Shown: piece after piece, positions 40,473 through 50,500 of the stretch | Layout: the number at the start of each line of letters is the position of its first letter | Position numbering within the stretch: the first letter of the stretch is position 1 | From: an uncultured Flavobacteriaceae bacterium | GTDB taxonomy: Bacteria > Bacteroidota > Bacteroidia > Flavobacteriales > Flavobacteriaceae | Direction of reading: 5' to 3' | Length of the DNA stretch: 64,000 nucleotides | NCBI GenBank assembly: GCA_947500385.1 | Contig: CANMSA010000003.1 | Location: forward strand, 367,303-431,302 | Position numbers and translations under genes: made by a program | Notes under the pieces: generated by a model | What the model saw: the letters and a program-made list of their open reading frames with translations, nothing else | The model's database searches: none | Told to the model about the DNA's origin: nothing

Positions 40473-41816
40473 ATGAAAATGAAAGTTTCCAATAGAAATC
40501 AAAACGGCTCCTATAACCATTTTTTGGATCAACTCGAGGAAGATGTTATGGGGTTTTTAAATGAGGTTCAACTAAATTTTCCGCAGGCTACTTCTTTGGC
40601 CTCTGGCCGTCCGGACGAATCCTTTTTCGACCTAGAGCATATGCAGGATCATGTAGCTGTTTTCGTGGAGTATATGGCCGCGTCCAAAAAAATAAATCGT
40701 GAACAAGTTTTAAGAGATCTTGGCCAGTATAATAGGACCAAGGGCATTATCAACGAACTTGTGGCAAAGTATTTAAAGAAGGACTATGGTATAGAGGCCT
40801 TGCCCCGAGATACTATAATAGGGGTAGGAACGCAAGAAGGAATGGCATTATCGGTTATGGCCCTGTGCAATCGGGAGGAGGATGTGCTATTGATCGAGGA
40901 TCCCTGTTATGTGGGTATCGGTCACTACTCCTTGCTGAACGGCTATGATATTGCTCCGGTACAAGTAACTGCAGATGGCATATGTTTGGCGCAATTGGAA
41001 GCACAAATTATGGTGTATCGGGAGAAAGGTAAAAAAGTAAAACTGGTGTATGTCATCCCAGATTTTCAAAATCCCACAGGGGCCACAATGCCAATAAAGA
41101 ATAGGATACGCTTATTGGAAATGGCAGATGAATATGGGTTTTTAATAATCGAGGATAATGCGTACGGGGATTTTGTTTTGGAAGGACGCAAATTTCCTAC
41201 ATTGAAGTCTTTGGACCGTAACAACAATGTAATTTATTTACATTCATTTTCGAAGATACTCCACCCTTCCCTCAGAGTCGGTGTAATCGTGGCGAACAAA
41301 GTTTTTAACGGTGCCAAAGCACTCAGTGATTTGATGGCAAAGTTAAAAGGATATACCACCGTAAATACGCCAAGCTTGACACAAGCTATTTTAGGGGGAA
41401 TGTTGATACAACATGATTTTTCATTTCAAGAGTACAACAAGGCCAAGTTGGAAAATCTAAAGGTAAAGAAGATTGCTACAATGGCCGCTTTGGATAAGTA
41501 TTTTAGCCGATCGGATTCCGCATTGCTAAATGGGGTTACCTGGAATGCGCCTAAAGGAGGGTACTTTTTAACACTAAAATGCCCGACGAAGATCACTAAA
41601 AACGATGTGTTGACCTGTGCAAGGGAACACGACGTAATTTTTACCCCAATGTCATTTTTCTATCTAAGCGAAGGGGGGGCAAATGAGATTCGAATTGCCT
41701 ACAGCCATGTGAAGAAGAGCAGCATTGATAAGGCAATCAAGAACCTGGCCACTTTTTTAAGCGAAAAACTTAGTCGAGAAACTTTGGAGAAACAAAAGAC
41801 CTTAGCGGCCCATTGA
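40473..41816 (+). CDS. hpgT: PLP-dependent aminotransferase, 4-hydroxyphenylglycine transaminase-like (HpgT-like)
   Basis: This is a class I/II fold-type I aminotransferase of 447 residues. The cofactor lysine is K261 in SFSKILHPSLRVG. Other conserved elements are the GTQEGM phosphate-binding turn, DFQNPTGATM, and EDNAYGDF, whose Asp contacts the pyridine ring. In known Hpg pathways HpgT converts 4-hydroxyphenylglyoxylate to L-4-hydroxyphenylglycine, using tyrosine as amino donor and regenerating 4-hydroxyphenylpyruvate. The assignment rests on family resemblance plus its place four bases after NRPS 3 and directly before the hydroxymandelate synthase. A related 2-aminoadipate/aromatic transaminase from the same fold group cannot be excluded. 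The start at 40473 or the second ATG at 40479 are both possible. Confidence 0.85.
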   Translation: MKMKVSNRNQNGSYNHFLDQLEEDVMGFLNEVQLNFPQATSLASGRPDESFFDLEHMQDHVAVFVEYMAASKKINREQVLRDLGQYNRTKGIINELVAKYLKKDYGIEALPRDTIIGVGTQEGMALSVMALCNREEDVLLIEDPCYVGIGHYSLLNGYDIAPVQVTADGICLAQLEAQIMVYREKGKKVKLVYVIPDFQNPTGATMPIKNRIRLLEMADEYGFLIIEDNAYGDFVLEGRKFPTLKSLDRNNNVIYLHSFSKILHPSLRVGVIVANKVFNGAKALSDLMAKLKGYTTVNTPSLTQAILGGMLIQHDFSFQEYNKAKLENLKVKKIATMAALDKYFSRSDSALLNGVTWNAPKGGYFLTLKCPTKITKNDVLTCAREHDVIFTPMSFFYLSEGGANEIRIAYSHVKKSSIDKAIKNLATFLSEKLSRETLEKQKTLAAH

Positions 41817-41950
41817 ATGGGATTTTTAAATCAATAACTACCCAGTAAATACTGCAATAACCAGGGTTTTCCTGGAAGTAGATTGCTACGAGGTTTTGTA
41901 GCGATATAACCTGTTTATGTCTAAAAATTAATCATTTAACAATCGTAATT
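41817..41950 (+). promoter_or_regulatory. Intergenic segment with two stem-loops before hydroxymandelate synthase
   Basis: These 134 bp contain CCAGG-GTTTT-CCTGG near 41862-41876. They also contain an eight-pair stem, ATTGCTAC/GTAGCGAT, around a GAGGTTTT loop near 41882-41905. Neither is followed by a proper T-run, so they look more like processing or stabilising hairpins than terminators. An A/T-rich stretch leads up to the ATG at 41951. No promoter box was recognised. Confidence 0.3.
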
Positions 41951-43063
41951 ATGAAAGAACAACTAGTTGAATCGGATTTTTTAAAAGTAAAATATGACTT
42001 CATAGAATACTATGTAGGCATGGCCAAAATGGTGGTGTATTGGCACGTCAAAGCGCTAGGTTTTAAAGTGGTGGCCTACTGTGGTCCTGAAACTGGGCAC
42101 CCCGATAAATGTTCATATTATATCGTGAAAAACGATATAAAATTAGTGATTACATCGGCCTCGCAACCCAGTTCTTACCAAATCGTCTCTTTTGTAGACC
42201 TACACGGCAATGGCATCAAAAGAATAGCGGTCGAAATTGATGATGTAGCATCTTTTCACCAGAATGCCTTGGCAGGTGGGGCTATCCCTTTAAAGTTTCC
42301 GTATACCGTTTCTGATGTACAGGGAGACGTAACTATGGCCTCTGTTAAAATCTTTGATGACAATGAGATTGTGTTTGTCAATTATGACAAGTACGATGGC
42401 ATTTTTATGCCAGGATATGAAGCGGTCAACGGAAATGAGTGGAGTTTTGAACCCGAGGAATCCTATTTAGACGAAATAGACCATATTGCCAGCGCGTTAA
42501 GAATCAATGAGATAAAGGTATGGGAAACTTACTTCAACAATATCTTTAAATCGGAAACGGTCAAGTGTTTTGACGAAAGAATAAAGGACGGACAGGAGAA
42601 AATTGGAATGTATTTGAAGGTGCTGCAAACAGACAACAAACGAATTAATAATGTTCTGGTAGAGCCAGATCAATATAAGAGCACACAGGTACAATTGTTT
42701 ATTGACCAAAATTACGGTACCGGAATTCAACACATGGCCTTCGCTTCCTCGAATATTTTTAAATCAGTAGCTGTTTTGCGAAAAAATGGTGTGAAGTTTA
42801 CTTCCTATCCAGATTCTTATTATCGAAAATTAAAAGAGAAATATCCGCAATTGGATGTCGACAAGTTGCAGGCGCATGGAGTCCTTTGCGATGTTATGGA
42901 TGATTCCTTGCTCTTCCAGGTATTTACGGCCCCAATAGGAGACCGCGCTACTTTTTTCTATGAAGTGGTGCAACGGGTAAATCAGTACGAAGGCTTCGGT
43001 TTGGATAACATCCACGCATTATTCGAAGCAATGGAAGAAGAGGTAATGATGAGTAGAACATAA
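41951..43063 (+). CDS. hmaS: 4-hydroxymandelate synthase (HPPD-superfamily, Fe(II)-dependent)
   Basis: This is a 370-residue two-domain member of the 4-hydroxyphenylpyruvate dioxygenase (HPPD) superfamily. It converts 4-hydroxyphenylpyruvate to 4-hydroxymandelate, the first committed step to 4-hydroxyphenylglycine. The iron ligands are H178 (IDHIAS), H261 (IQHMAF) and E338 (FFYEVVQR). Glutamines in T-Q-V-Q (~247) and at 260 are kept. Aligned by eye with Arabidopsis HPPD, the substrate-contacting Ser267, Pro280 and Asn282 become L222, V235 and V237. This argues against homogentisate-forming HPPD and for the benzylic-hydroxylating branch. The gene ends six bases before the FAD oxidase gene and lies between an HpgT-like gene and a 13-module NRPS set rich in Hpg pockets. 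HPPD for tyrosine breakdown is the alternative but fits residues and context less well. Confidence 0.88.
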   Translation: MKEQLVESDFLKVKYDFIEYYVGMAKMVVYWHVKALGFKVVAYCGPETGHPDKCSYYIVKNDIKLVITSASQPSSYQIVSFVDLHGNGIKRIAVEIDDVASFHQNALAGGAIPLKFPYTVSDVQGDVTMASVKIFDDNEIVFVNYDKYDGIFMPGYEAVNGNEWSFEPEESYLDEIDHIASALRINEIKVWETYFNNIFKSETVKCFDERIKDGQEKIGMYLKVLQTDNKRINNVLVEPDQYKSTQVQLFIDQNYGTGIQHMAFASSNIFKSVAVLRKNGVKFTSYPDSYYRKLKEKYPQLDVDKLQAHGVLCDVMDDSLLFQVFTAPIGDRATFFYEVVQRVNQYEGFGLDNIHALFEAMEEEVMMSRT

Positions 43064-43069
43064 GCCACT

Positions 43070-44503
43070 ATGAAGCCTAAGGAAATTTTTAAGAAACTTG
43101 AGGGAATAGTAGGAGAGAAGCACCTTGTGGTGTGCAGGGAAAAACTATATCACTATGCCAAGGATAATAGTACCGGTCAAATAAGGTACCCCATAGGTGT
43201 AGTAAAACCTGCCTCTACCAAAGAAGTCGCCATGGTGGTTCGGTTCTGCAATCAGATCGGTCAAAAGATCAGGGTACGGGCTGGTGGTAGTAGCGTAAGC
43301 GGTGGTTTTATTTCAGACGAAAACGACCTTGTATTATCTGTTGAGAGATTGAACAACATTGTTGAAATCAATACAGTTGATCGCTACGCCGTGGTAGAGG
43401 CGGGTGTTATTACCCAAGACCTTCAAAATGCGTTACGCTTAAAAGGGCTATGGTTTCCGCAGAACATAAGTAGCGCTTCAATGTGTTGTATCGGCGGAAA
43501 TGTGGCTATTTCGAGCGGAAGTCCTAAGTCTTTGAAATACGGGAGCACCAAAAATTACGTGTTAAACCTTGAAGTGGTATTGCCGAACGGCAAGGTGATA
43601 TGGACAGGAAAAAATGTAAAAAAGAATGCCACCGGATATAATCTTACCCAACTCTTTGTAGGCAGTGAGGGCACTTTGGGTATCATAACCCAAGTAGTAC
43701 TGGAAGTAGTGCCCCCCAAGAAAGAAGTACTGTTACTAGTACCGTTCAGTAATGAAAAGCGCCTTTTCCAATTTGTAAAGGACTTTTTCGCTCAGGGGCA
43801 CAGTGCTTCAAGCTTGGAATTCTTAGATAAAAATGGATGCGATCTTATGTACAATTACCTAAAAAAGAAGAGGGATTACTGTGAAGGTACGGGAGGTTTG
43901 CTTTGGATCGAGTTTGAATCGGATAGTGATGAAGAAAATTTGAACAAAGCCGAACAACTCTTCGATTTCGTTTCGAATTATACCGATTTTGAGCTATTCA
44001 TAGCACAGACGCCTCAGGAAATAAAGACGCTATGGGAATTTCGCAAAAGAATTGGCGAGGCCGCAATGAACTACGGGAATTTCAAAGATTTGGATGTTGT
44101 GGTACCGAGGTCTAAAATCGCCCTAATGCACGATGCGATAAAAAAGGCCTGTTCACAATTAAGTCTAGAGTTTATCATCGTAGGCCATATCGGAGATGGA
44201 AACTTTCACATCAATATCTTCAAAGAAGTTGGTTTGAGTACGGCTGAATGGCAACGAAAATTAGCGCAATGCTCAAATGTACTTTTCAAAAAAGCAGAAG
44301 CCTTGGGTGGTGCCATTTCTGGAGAACATGGAATAGGAAAGCACAATAAGTCGGCTTTTCTGGAATTGGTCGAAGTTGAAAAACTATCGATCATGAGAGC
44401 CTTAAGAGCTGTTTTTGACCCCAAACGCATACTGAATACCGATACCCTGTTTTTAGATGATGAGGTGCAGTTGTCGACTTCCGAACTGTCGCTTCAGTAT
44501 TGA
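43070..44503 (+). CDS. FAD-linked 2-hydroxyacid oxidase/dehydrogenase (GlcD family), proposed 4-hydroxymandelate oxidase
   Basis: This is a 477-residue VAO/PCMH-fold flavoprotein. The FAD-binding domain has RAGGSSVSGG near residue 75, GGNVAISSG near 141 and GSEGTLGI near 198. The C-terminal cap carries the GHIGDGNFH motif near 371 and GAISGEHGIGK near 413, hallmarks of glycolate oxidase GlcD and D-lactate/D-2-hydroxyglutarate dehydrogenases. It begins six bases after the hydroxymandelate synthase gene, so the likely substrate is 4-hydroxymandelate and the product 4-hydroxyphenylglyoxylate. Classical Hpg clusters use an unrelated FMN-dependent enzyme (Hmo) for this step, and none is visible here. 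The family assignment is firm; the substrate is inferred from context. A housekeeping glycolate/lactate role is less likely inside this operon. Confidence 0.88.
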   Translation: MKPKEIFKKLEGIVGEKHLVVCREKLYHYAKDNSTGQIRYPIGVVKPASTKEVAMVVRFCNQIGQKIRVRAGGSSVSGGFISDENDLVLSVERLNNIVEINTVDRYAVVEAGVITQDLQNALRLKGLWFPQNISSASMCCIGGNVAISSGSPKSLKYGSTKNYVLNLEVVLPNGKVIWTGKNVKKNATGYNLTQLFVGSEGTLGIITQVVLEVVPPKKEVLLLVPFSNEKRLFQFVKDFFAQGHSASSLEFLDKNGCDLMYNYLKKKRDYCEGTGGLLWIEFESDSDEENLNKAEQLFDFVSNYTDFELFIAQTPQEIKTLWEFRKRIGEAAMNYGNFKDLDVVVPRSKIALMHDAIKKACSQLSLEFIIVGHIGDGNFHINIFKEVGLSTAEWQRKLAQCSNVLFKKAEALGGAISGEHGIGKHNKSAFLELVEVEKLSIMRALRAVFDPKRILNTDTLFLDDEVQLSTSELSLQY

Positions 44504-44596
44504 GGAATTCACTAGATGAGAATAACAATTCGACCATCGAACACTTTTCTTGTAAACACTTTCTATTACCTAAAAATTTCATAAAACTCTTGAATT

Positions 44597-47500
44597 ATGG
44601 AAGCAATCTTAAACGAACTGAGAAGTTTGTCCATTACCCTATCAAAAAATAACGACCAAATAGATGTTTTTGACCCCAATGGGAACCTTAGCGAAAAAAT
44701 AATCGCTGAGATAAAACGCAGTAAGGCCGACATTTTAAACTATTTGGAAAAATCGGAAGCCCCTAAAGCGCATCTAGAAATTCCCGTTGCCCCAAAACAA
44801 GAATTTTACCCCTTGTCTCCCGCACAGCGACGCCTGTATTTCCTCTATGAGTTCGACAAAGAGTCGCTTGCGTACAATATGCCTCAGATTTTCAGGGTCA
44901 AAGGAAATCTCGATAAGAACCATTTGGAAAGTACTTTCGGCCAATTGATCGAGAGACACGAAAGTCTAAGGACCAATTTTGATTTAAAGGAAGGGATTCC
45001 GGTACAAATACTTCGAGAGAAAACAAATTTTCAGATACAGTACTTCAAAGGCAAAGAGGAAGAAGTAGACCCTATTTTAGATGAGTTTATCAAGCCTTTT
45101 GATTTGCGTAATGATTGTCTGGTTCGAGTTGGTGTAATACAAGTATCACATGCAGAGAATATTTTGGTGTTTGATATGCACCATATAATCGGTGATGGAG
45201 TTTCCAATGGGATACTGGTGAACGACTTTAAGAAATTGTATGACAATGAGACGCTGCCTCCCCTGAGGTTACATTACAAAGATTATACCTCGTGGATGGC
45301 TTCCGAGTCACAGCGAGCGGTGATTAAAAAAGATGAATCTTTTTGGCTGAATACCTTTGAGGATATCCCTGTTTTAAACCTCCCCTTAGACTATAAAAGA
45401 CCCATGGCAAAAAGCAACAAAGGGGGCTCTGTTCCCTTTAAATTGACCAAGGAAGAAACCGAAAAATTGAAGGCAACGGCCCAGGAATGCGGGGTTACCT
45501 TGTTCATGATGGTTTTTACGGTTTACAACCTATTGTTGTATAAACTAACGAATCAGGAAGATATAGTAATTGGTATTCCCACTAGGGGAAGGGATCATAT
45601 TGATTTAGAGGAGATCATAGGGATGTTCGTAAATACACTGCCCATACGAAGTACACTTACCGGTTCTTCCCAATTTGTGGATGTTCTAAAAGCGATAAGT
45701 AAAAACACCTTAAGTAGTTTTGATCATCAATCCTACCCTTATGACGAATTGGTCGAATCGTTAAAGATCAAACGCACATCAAATAGGAACCCATTGTTCG
45801 ATGTGTCTTTCACCTTTGATAGCTTTGGCGGCACCAGCGCAAAAATTACCGGCTTGCAGTTTGAAGGGTATGAAAAGAAAATAGAAAATTCAAAAGCGGA
45901 TATTTCCTTGGTATCGGCTGAATTGGGAGAGGGGTTGAACTTTGTTTTAGAGTATGATGCGGACCTTTTTGAAAGAGCGACAATTGAAAGATTTAGCGAT
46001 TACTTCAAACTGATCGTGCGGCAAGTAATTCAAAATAAACATGTTGAATTGCAGCATATTGATATCCTCCCTGAAAAAGACAAAGCCTTACTGCTCAGTA
46101 AATTCAATCCTACCGTCGAAACCCCGACAGCAAATATCACTGTCTTGGAATGGTTCGTAAAACAAGTAGAAAAAAGCCCTAATGATATCGCGGTACGATT
46201 TGGGGAAAATGAAATCAGCTATTGCGCTTTGGATGAACGATCAAATCAGTTGGCGAATTACTTGGTGGGAAATGGAGTGGATAGCGAACAACTGATTCCT
46301 ATCTATATGGAAAGGTCGATTGAGATGGTAGTCGCGATATTGGGGGTTTTAAAATCGGGCGGCGCGTATGTACCCATTGATCCGAGTTTGCCTAACCAAC
46401 GCATAAGCTACATGCTAGCAGATATCGGGACGCGTATATTACTCACCCAAAAGTCATTAAATGACAGTTTGGTATCAAATTACAATCCGATTGCTTTGGA
46501 TGCGATTGCGAATGAGTTGCAGAAAGAATCAGCCGTGCCGCCGAAGGTCCTCATAAATCCAAAAAACCTATGTTATGTGATTTATACCTCGGGAACTACA
46601 GGCAAACCAAAAGGTGTCATGGTTGAACACCAAGGTGTTGCCAATATGGTGCATAACCAGATAAAACTCTTTGAACTTACCAAGGATGATACGGTCTTGC
46701 AATTCGCTTCTTTTTCGTTCGATGCCTTCGTATCGGAACTGTTTACCTCCTTGCTTTCAGGTGCTAAATTAATAATGACAACAAGAGCCTGTATAAATTC
46801 TGTTGATAGGATTCATGAATTAATAAAGACCGAGAAAATCAGCTGTGTTACCCTACCCCCTTCCTATCAGACTTTTTTGCTTCAAAATACGCATGACCTT
46901 AGAATTATTATTTCGGCAGGTGAGGCCATGAAACAAGAGTATTCGGAAGCTTTTGCCAAACATGGGGTACAATTGGTCAATGCATATGGCCCTACAGAAA
47001 ACACCGTTTGTACGACCCTATCCAACAATCCTATAAATCAGGGTCGTGTGACCATTGGAGGGCCACTGAACGGTGTCAAAGTATACATCTTGGATAGCAA
47101 TGGAAAATTATGTCCAATAGGCTGTGCAGGTGAATTATGTGTTTCAGGACTTCAGGTCGCTAGAGGGTATTTAAATGCACCGGAATTGACAGCAAAAAGT
47201 TTTATCGACAACCCCTACGGAACGGGGGCGTACGGCCGACTGTACAAAACGGGTGATTTATGTCGGTGGATGCCAGATGGTTCAATCGAATTTTTGGGAA
47301 GAACCGATAATCAAGTCAAAATTCGAGGATATCGGATAGAACTTGGTGAAGTTGAAAATGCCCTGCGAACCATACAGGGTATTGAACAATGTGTGGTAAT
47401 TCCGGATGCCGATGGTCAAAGTCTCATAGCATACTATACGAAAAACAACACCCACGATTTGGAGCAATTGGGCAACTTAAAACAACCCTTGGGATCCTTA

Positions 47501-50500
47501 CTTCCCGATTATATGGTTCCATCCACCTTTGTACCACTGGATACGATTCCATTGACATCTAACGGGAAAGTCAATGTTCGTAAACTAAAACAAACCACCC
47601 AGAATCAAAATTTCACAAAACCGAAATCGAGCATTGAAGAAGGTTTGTTATCGATTTGGGCAGAGGTGTTGCAACTAAACGCAAATGAAATTGGTACCGA
47701 TAGTGATTTTTTTGAGTTAGGCGGTCAGTCCCTTAAGGCGATGACCTTGGCAAACAAGATCAATACCGAGTTTTCGATGAACCTACAGGTTGATGATGTG
47801 TTTACCAATAGCACCATTGCAACGCTTGCCGAGCAGGTATCGCAAAAATCGGCAGTGGATCTCTTGAGAATTCCAAAAGCCCCGGAACAGTCTTACTACG
47901 CGGTATCTTCGGCACAGCAACGAATGTATGTGCTGTATCAATTAGCCCCATCTTCATTGGCGTATAATATGCCCCAGTGCTATAAAGTGACCGGTCATTT
48001 AGACATACCCCGTTTAGAAAATACTTTTCTGAAACTATTGAATAGGCACGAAAGTCTAAAAACGACTTTCCAAACCGTAAATGGTAAAGTAGTTCAAAAA
48101 ATAATTGAAAACGAGACGTTCCAAATCGAAAAATTCGATTGGAGCGACGCTCAGGTCGAAGCTGGTATCAGCGCATTCATAAGACCTTTCGATCTTCATA
48201 AAGGGTACCCCATAAGGGTTGGCCTCGCAGCGTTGGAGTCTGGAGAGTACATCCTGTTGATCGATATGCACCATATTATCAACGATGGGCAATCACATGA
48301 TATCTTATTACAAGATTTTTGGGCATTGTATTCGGATAAACAACTAGCGCCGCTCTCCTTGCAATATAGAGACTTTGCCGAATGGCAGCAGCATGAACAA
48401 CAAGAAGGCGAATTGTTAAAACAAAAATCCTTTTGGCTGCAAGAATTTGAAGATGAGGTAAAAGTGCTAGACCTTCCTTTGGATTATGAACGACCCGAAA
48501 CAAAGAGTACCGAAGGCGGAGAATATAGTTTTGTCCTTAATGCAGAAGAAACCGAAAGTCTAAAGCAGTTTGCGAAAGAAGAGAACGTAACGCTGTTCGT
48601 ATTGATGTTGTCCTTTTATAATGTATTGCTTGCTAAGTTGAGCAACCAACAAGACATCGTAATTGGGGTACCTACTTCCGGTAGATCGAATAGCGATTTG
48701 GAAAAAATTGTCGGGCTCTTTTTGAATATTCTGCCCATCAGAAATCAAGTAGCTGGCAATCTGAAGTTTGTCGACTTTGTCCGAGAGGTAAAAACACGTG
48801 TGTTGAATTGTCTAGGGCACCAACAGTACCAGTATGATGAGCTGGTCGAAGCCCTAAAAATTGATAGAAACACGGGGCGCAACCCCTTGTTCGATACCGT
48901 ATTTACCTACCAAGAACAAACGCAAAGTCAAAACAAGGAAAAGCTTGAAATAGAAATCAACCCCTTGGCAGACGGTGGGAAAAGTGCCAAGTTCGACTTG
49001 GAGATGTTCATCTCTGTAACCGAAAAAGAGATGGATATTAGCTTGGTTTACTGCGCGGCCTTGTTTGGCGCGAAACGCATTCGCACATTTTCTAGATACT
49101 TTAAAGGCTTTATAAATCAGCTAACCCATAATAAGAACATAAAAATTTCGGATATGAGCACCCTAACAGAGTTTGAAAAAAAGGAGATCGTTTCGAGTCT
49201 GCATGAAGACAATGAAAAAACGAAAATGTATAACACTTCGGTAACACGTATTTTTGAAAATATCGTATCGAGAAATGAAGAAAATGTTGCCTTGCAATAT
49301 GGGGAGTTAACGACCACATATTTAGCGCTGAACGAATCTGCGAACAAGTTCTCTAATTATTTAACTGAGGATTGTGGCATACAGCAAGGCGACATTGTTG
49401 CCGTACGGTTTAAAGCTACTGAAAACTTGATGGCCTGTATTTTAGGTATCCTAAAATCGGGTGCTACCTATCTACCTATTGATGTTTTTACTCCCGGGGA
49501 AAGACTTCTATATATGCTCTCTGATAGTGGTGCCAAGTGTTTGATTTCAGATGAAAACCGAACAGAAGTATTACCGGTACCCACCGTACTTTGGTCTAGT
49601 GCTTCCTGGAGCGATAAAAGCACCGAGAATAGAGGGATAATGGCAGGCCCGGAACAGAGTGTCTATATCATATATACTTCTGGAACGACCGGTATGCCGA
49701 AAGGTACTTGCATTCCTAATAGGGCGTTGGTCAACTATATAAACTGGTTTATGTCGTCTTATGATCTGGATGCGACCGATCAAACGGTGCTAATGTCTTC
49801 CTACGCCTTTGATTTGTGTTACACTAGTTTATGGGGAAGCATACTGTCAGGAGGAACATTACATCTATTAGATGTCCAGAAGCATTTTGAACCTTCAAGG
49901 ATTACCGATTACCTGGTACAAAACCCTATAACATACCTGAAACTGACACCCTCCCATTTTAAGATGTTGAGCAATTCAGATGCATTTTTGGATAGTATTG
50001 AACAATTTGATTTAAGATTGGTCGTACTGGGAGGGGAGGTCGTAGATTTGGATGATATTTCAAAATATCTATCAAAAGTACCCATTCTGTTTGTAAATGA
50101 ATACGGCCCTACAGAGGCAACCGTCGGCACCATAGCATATAATATCGATAGGCGAAAAATCAAGAGACTTGCTTCGAACGCCATTATAGGAAAGCCGGTA
50201 GATAATACTACTATTTTTATTTTGGATGATAACCTATCGGTCGTTCCCGAAGGTACCAAAGGCGAAATTTGTATTTCAGGAATGAGTTTGGCCACCGGCT
50301 ATTTGAAAAACCCGGAACTGACCAATGAAAAATTCGTAAATAACCCCTTTAGTAGAAATAAATGCGATTACTATTTGTATAGGACAGGGGACTACGCGAA
50401 AATGCTTCCTGATGGTAATATCGAATTTATCGGGAGGATCGATGATCAGTTGAATATTCGAGGTTACCGAATAGGGTTGACCGAAATAGAAAGTACCATA

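Noticed and set aside
41951..43063. 4-hydroxyphenylpyruvate dioxygenase for tyrosine catabolism
   Set aside because: Ser267, Pro280 and Asn282 equivalents are all changed, no homogentisate pathway gene is nearby, and the neighbours form an Hpg pathway.
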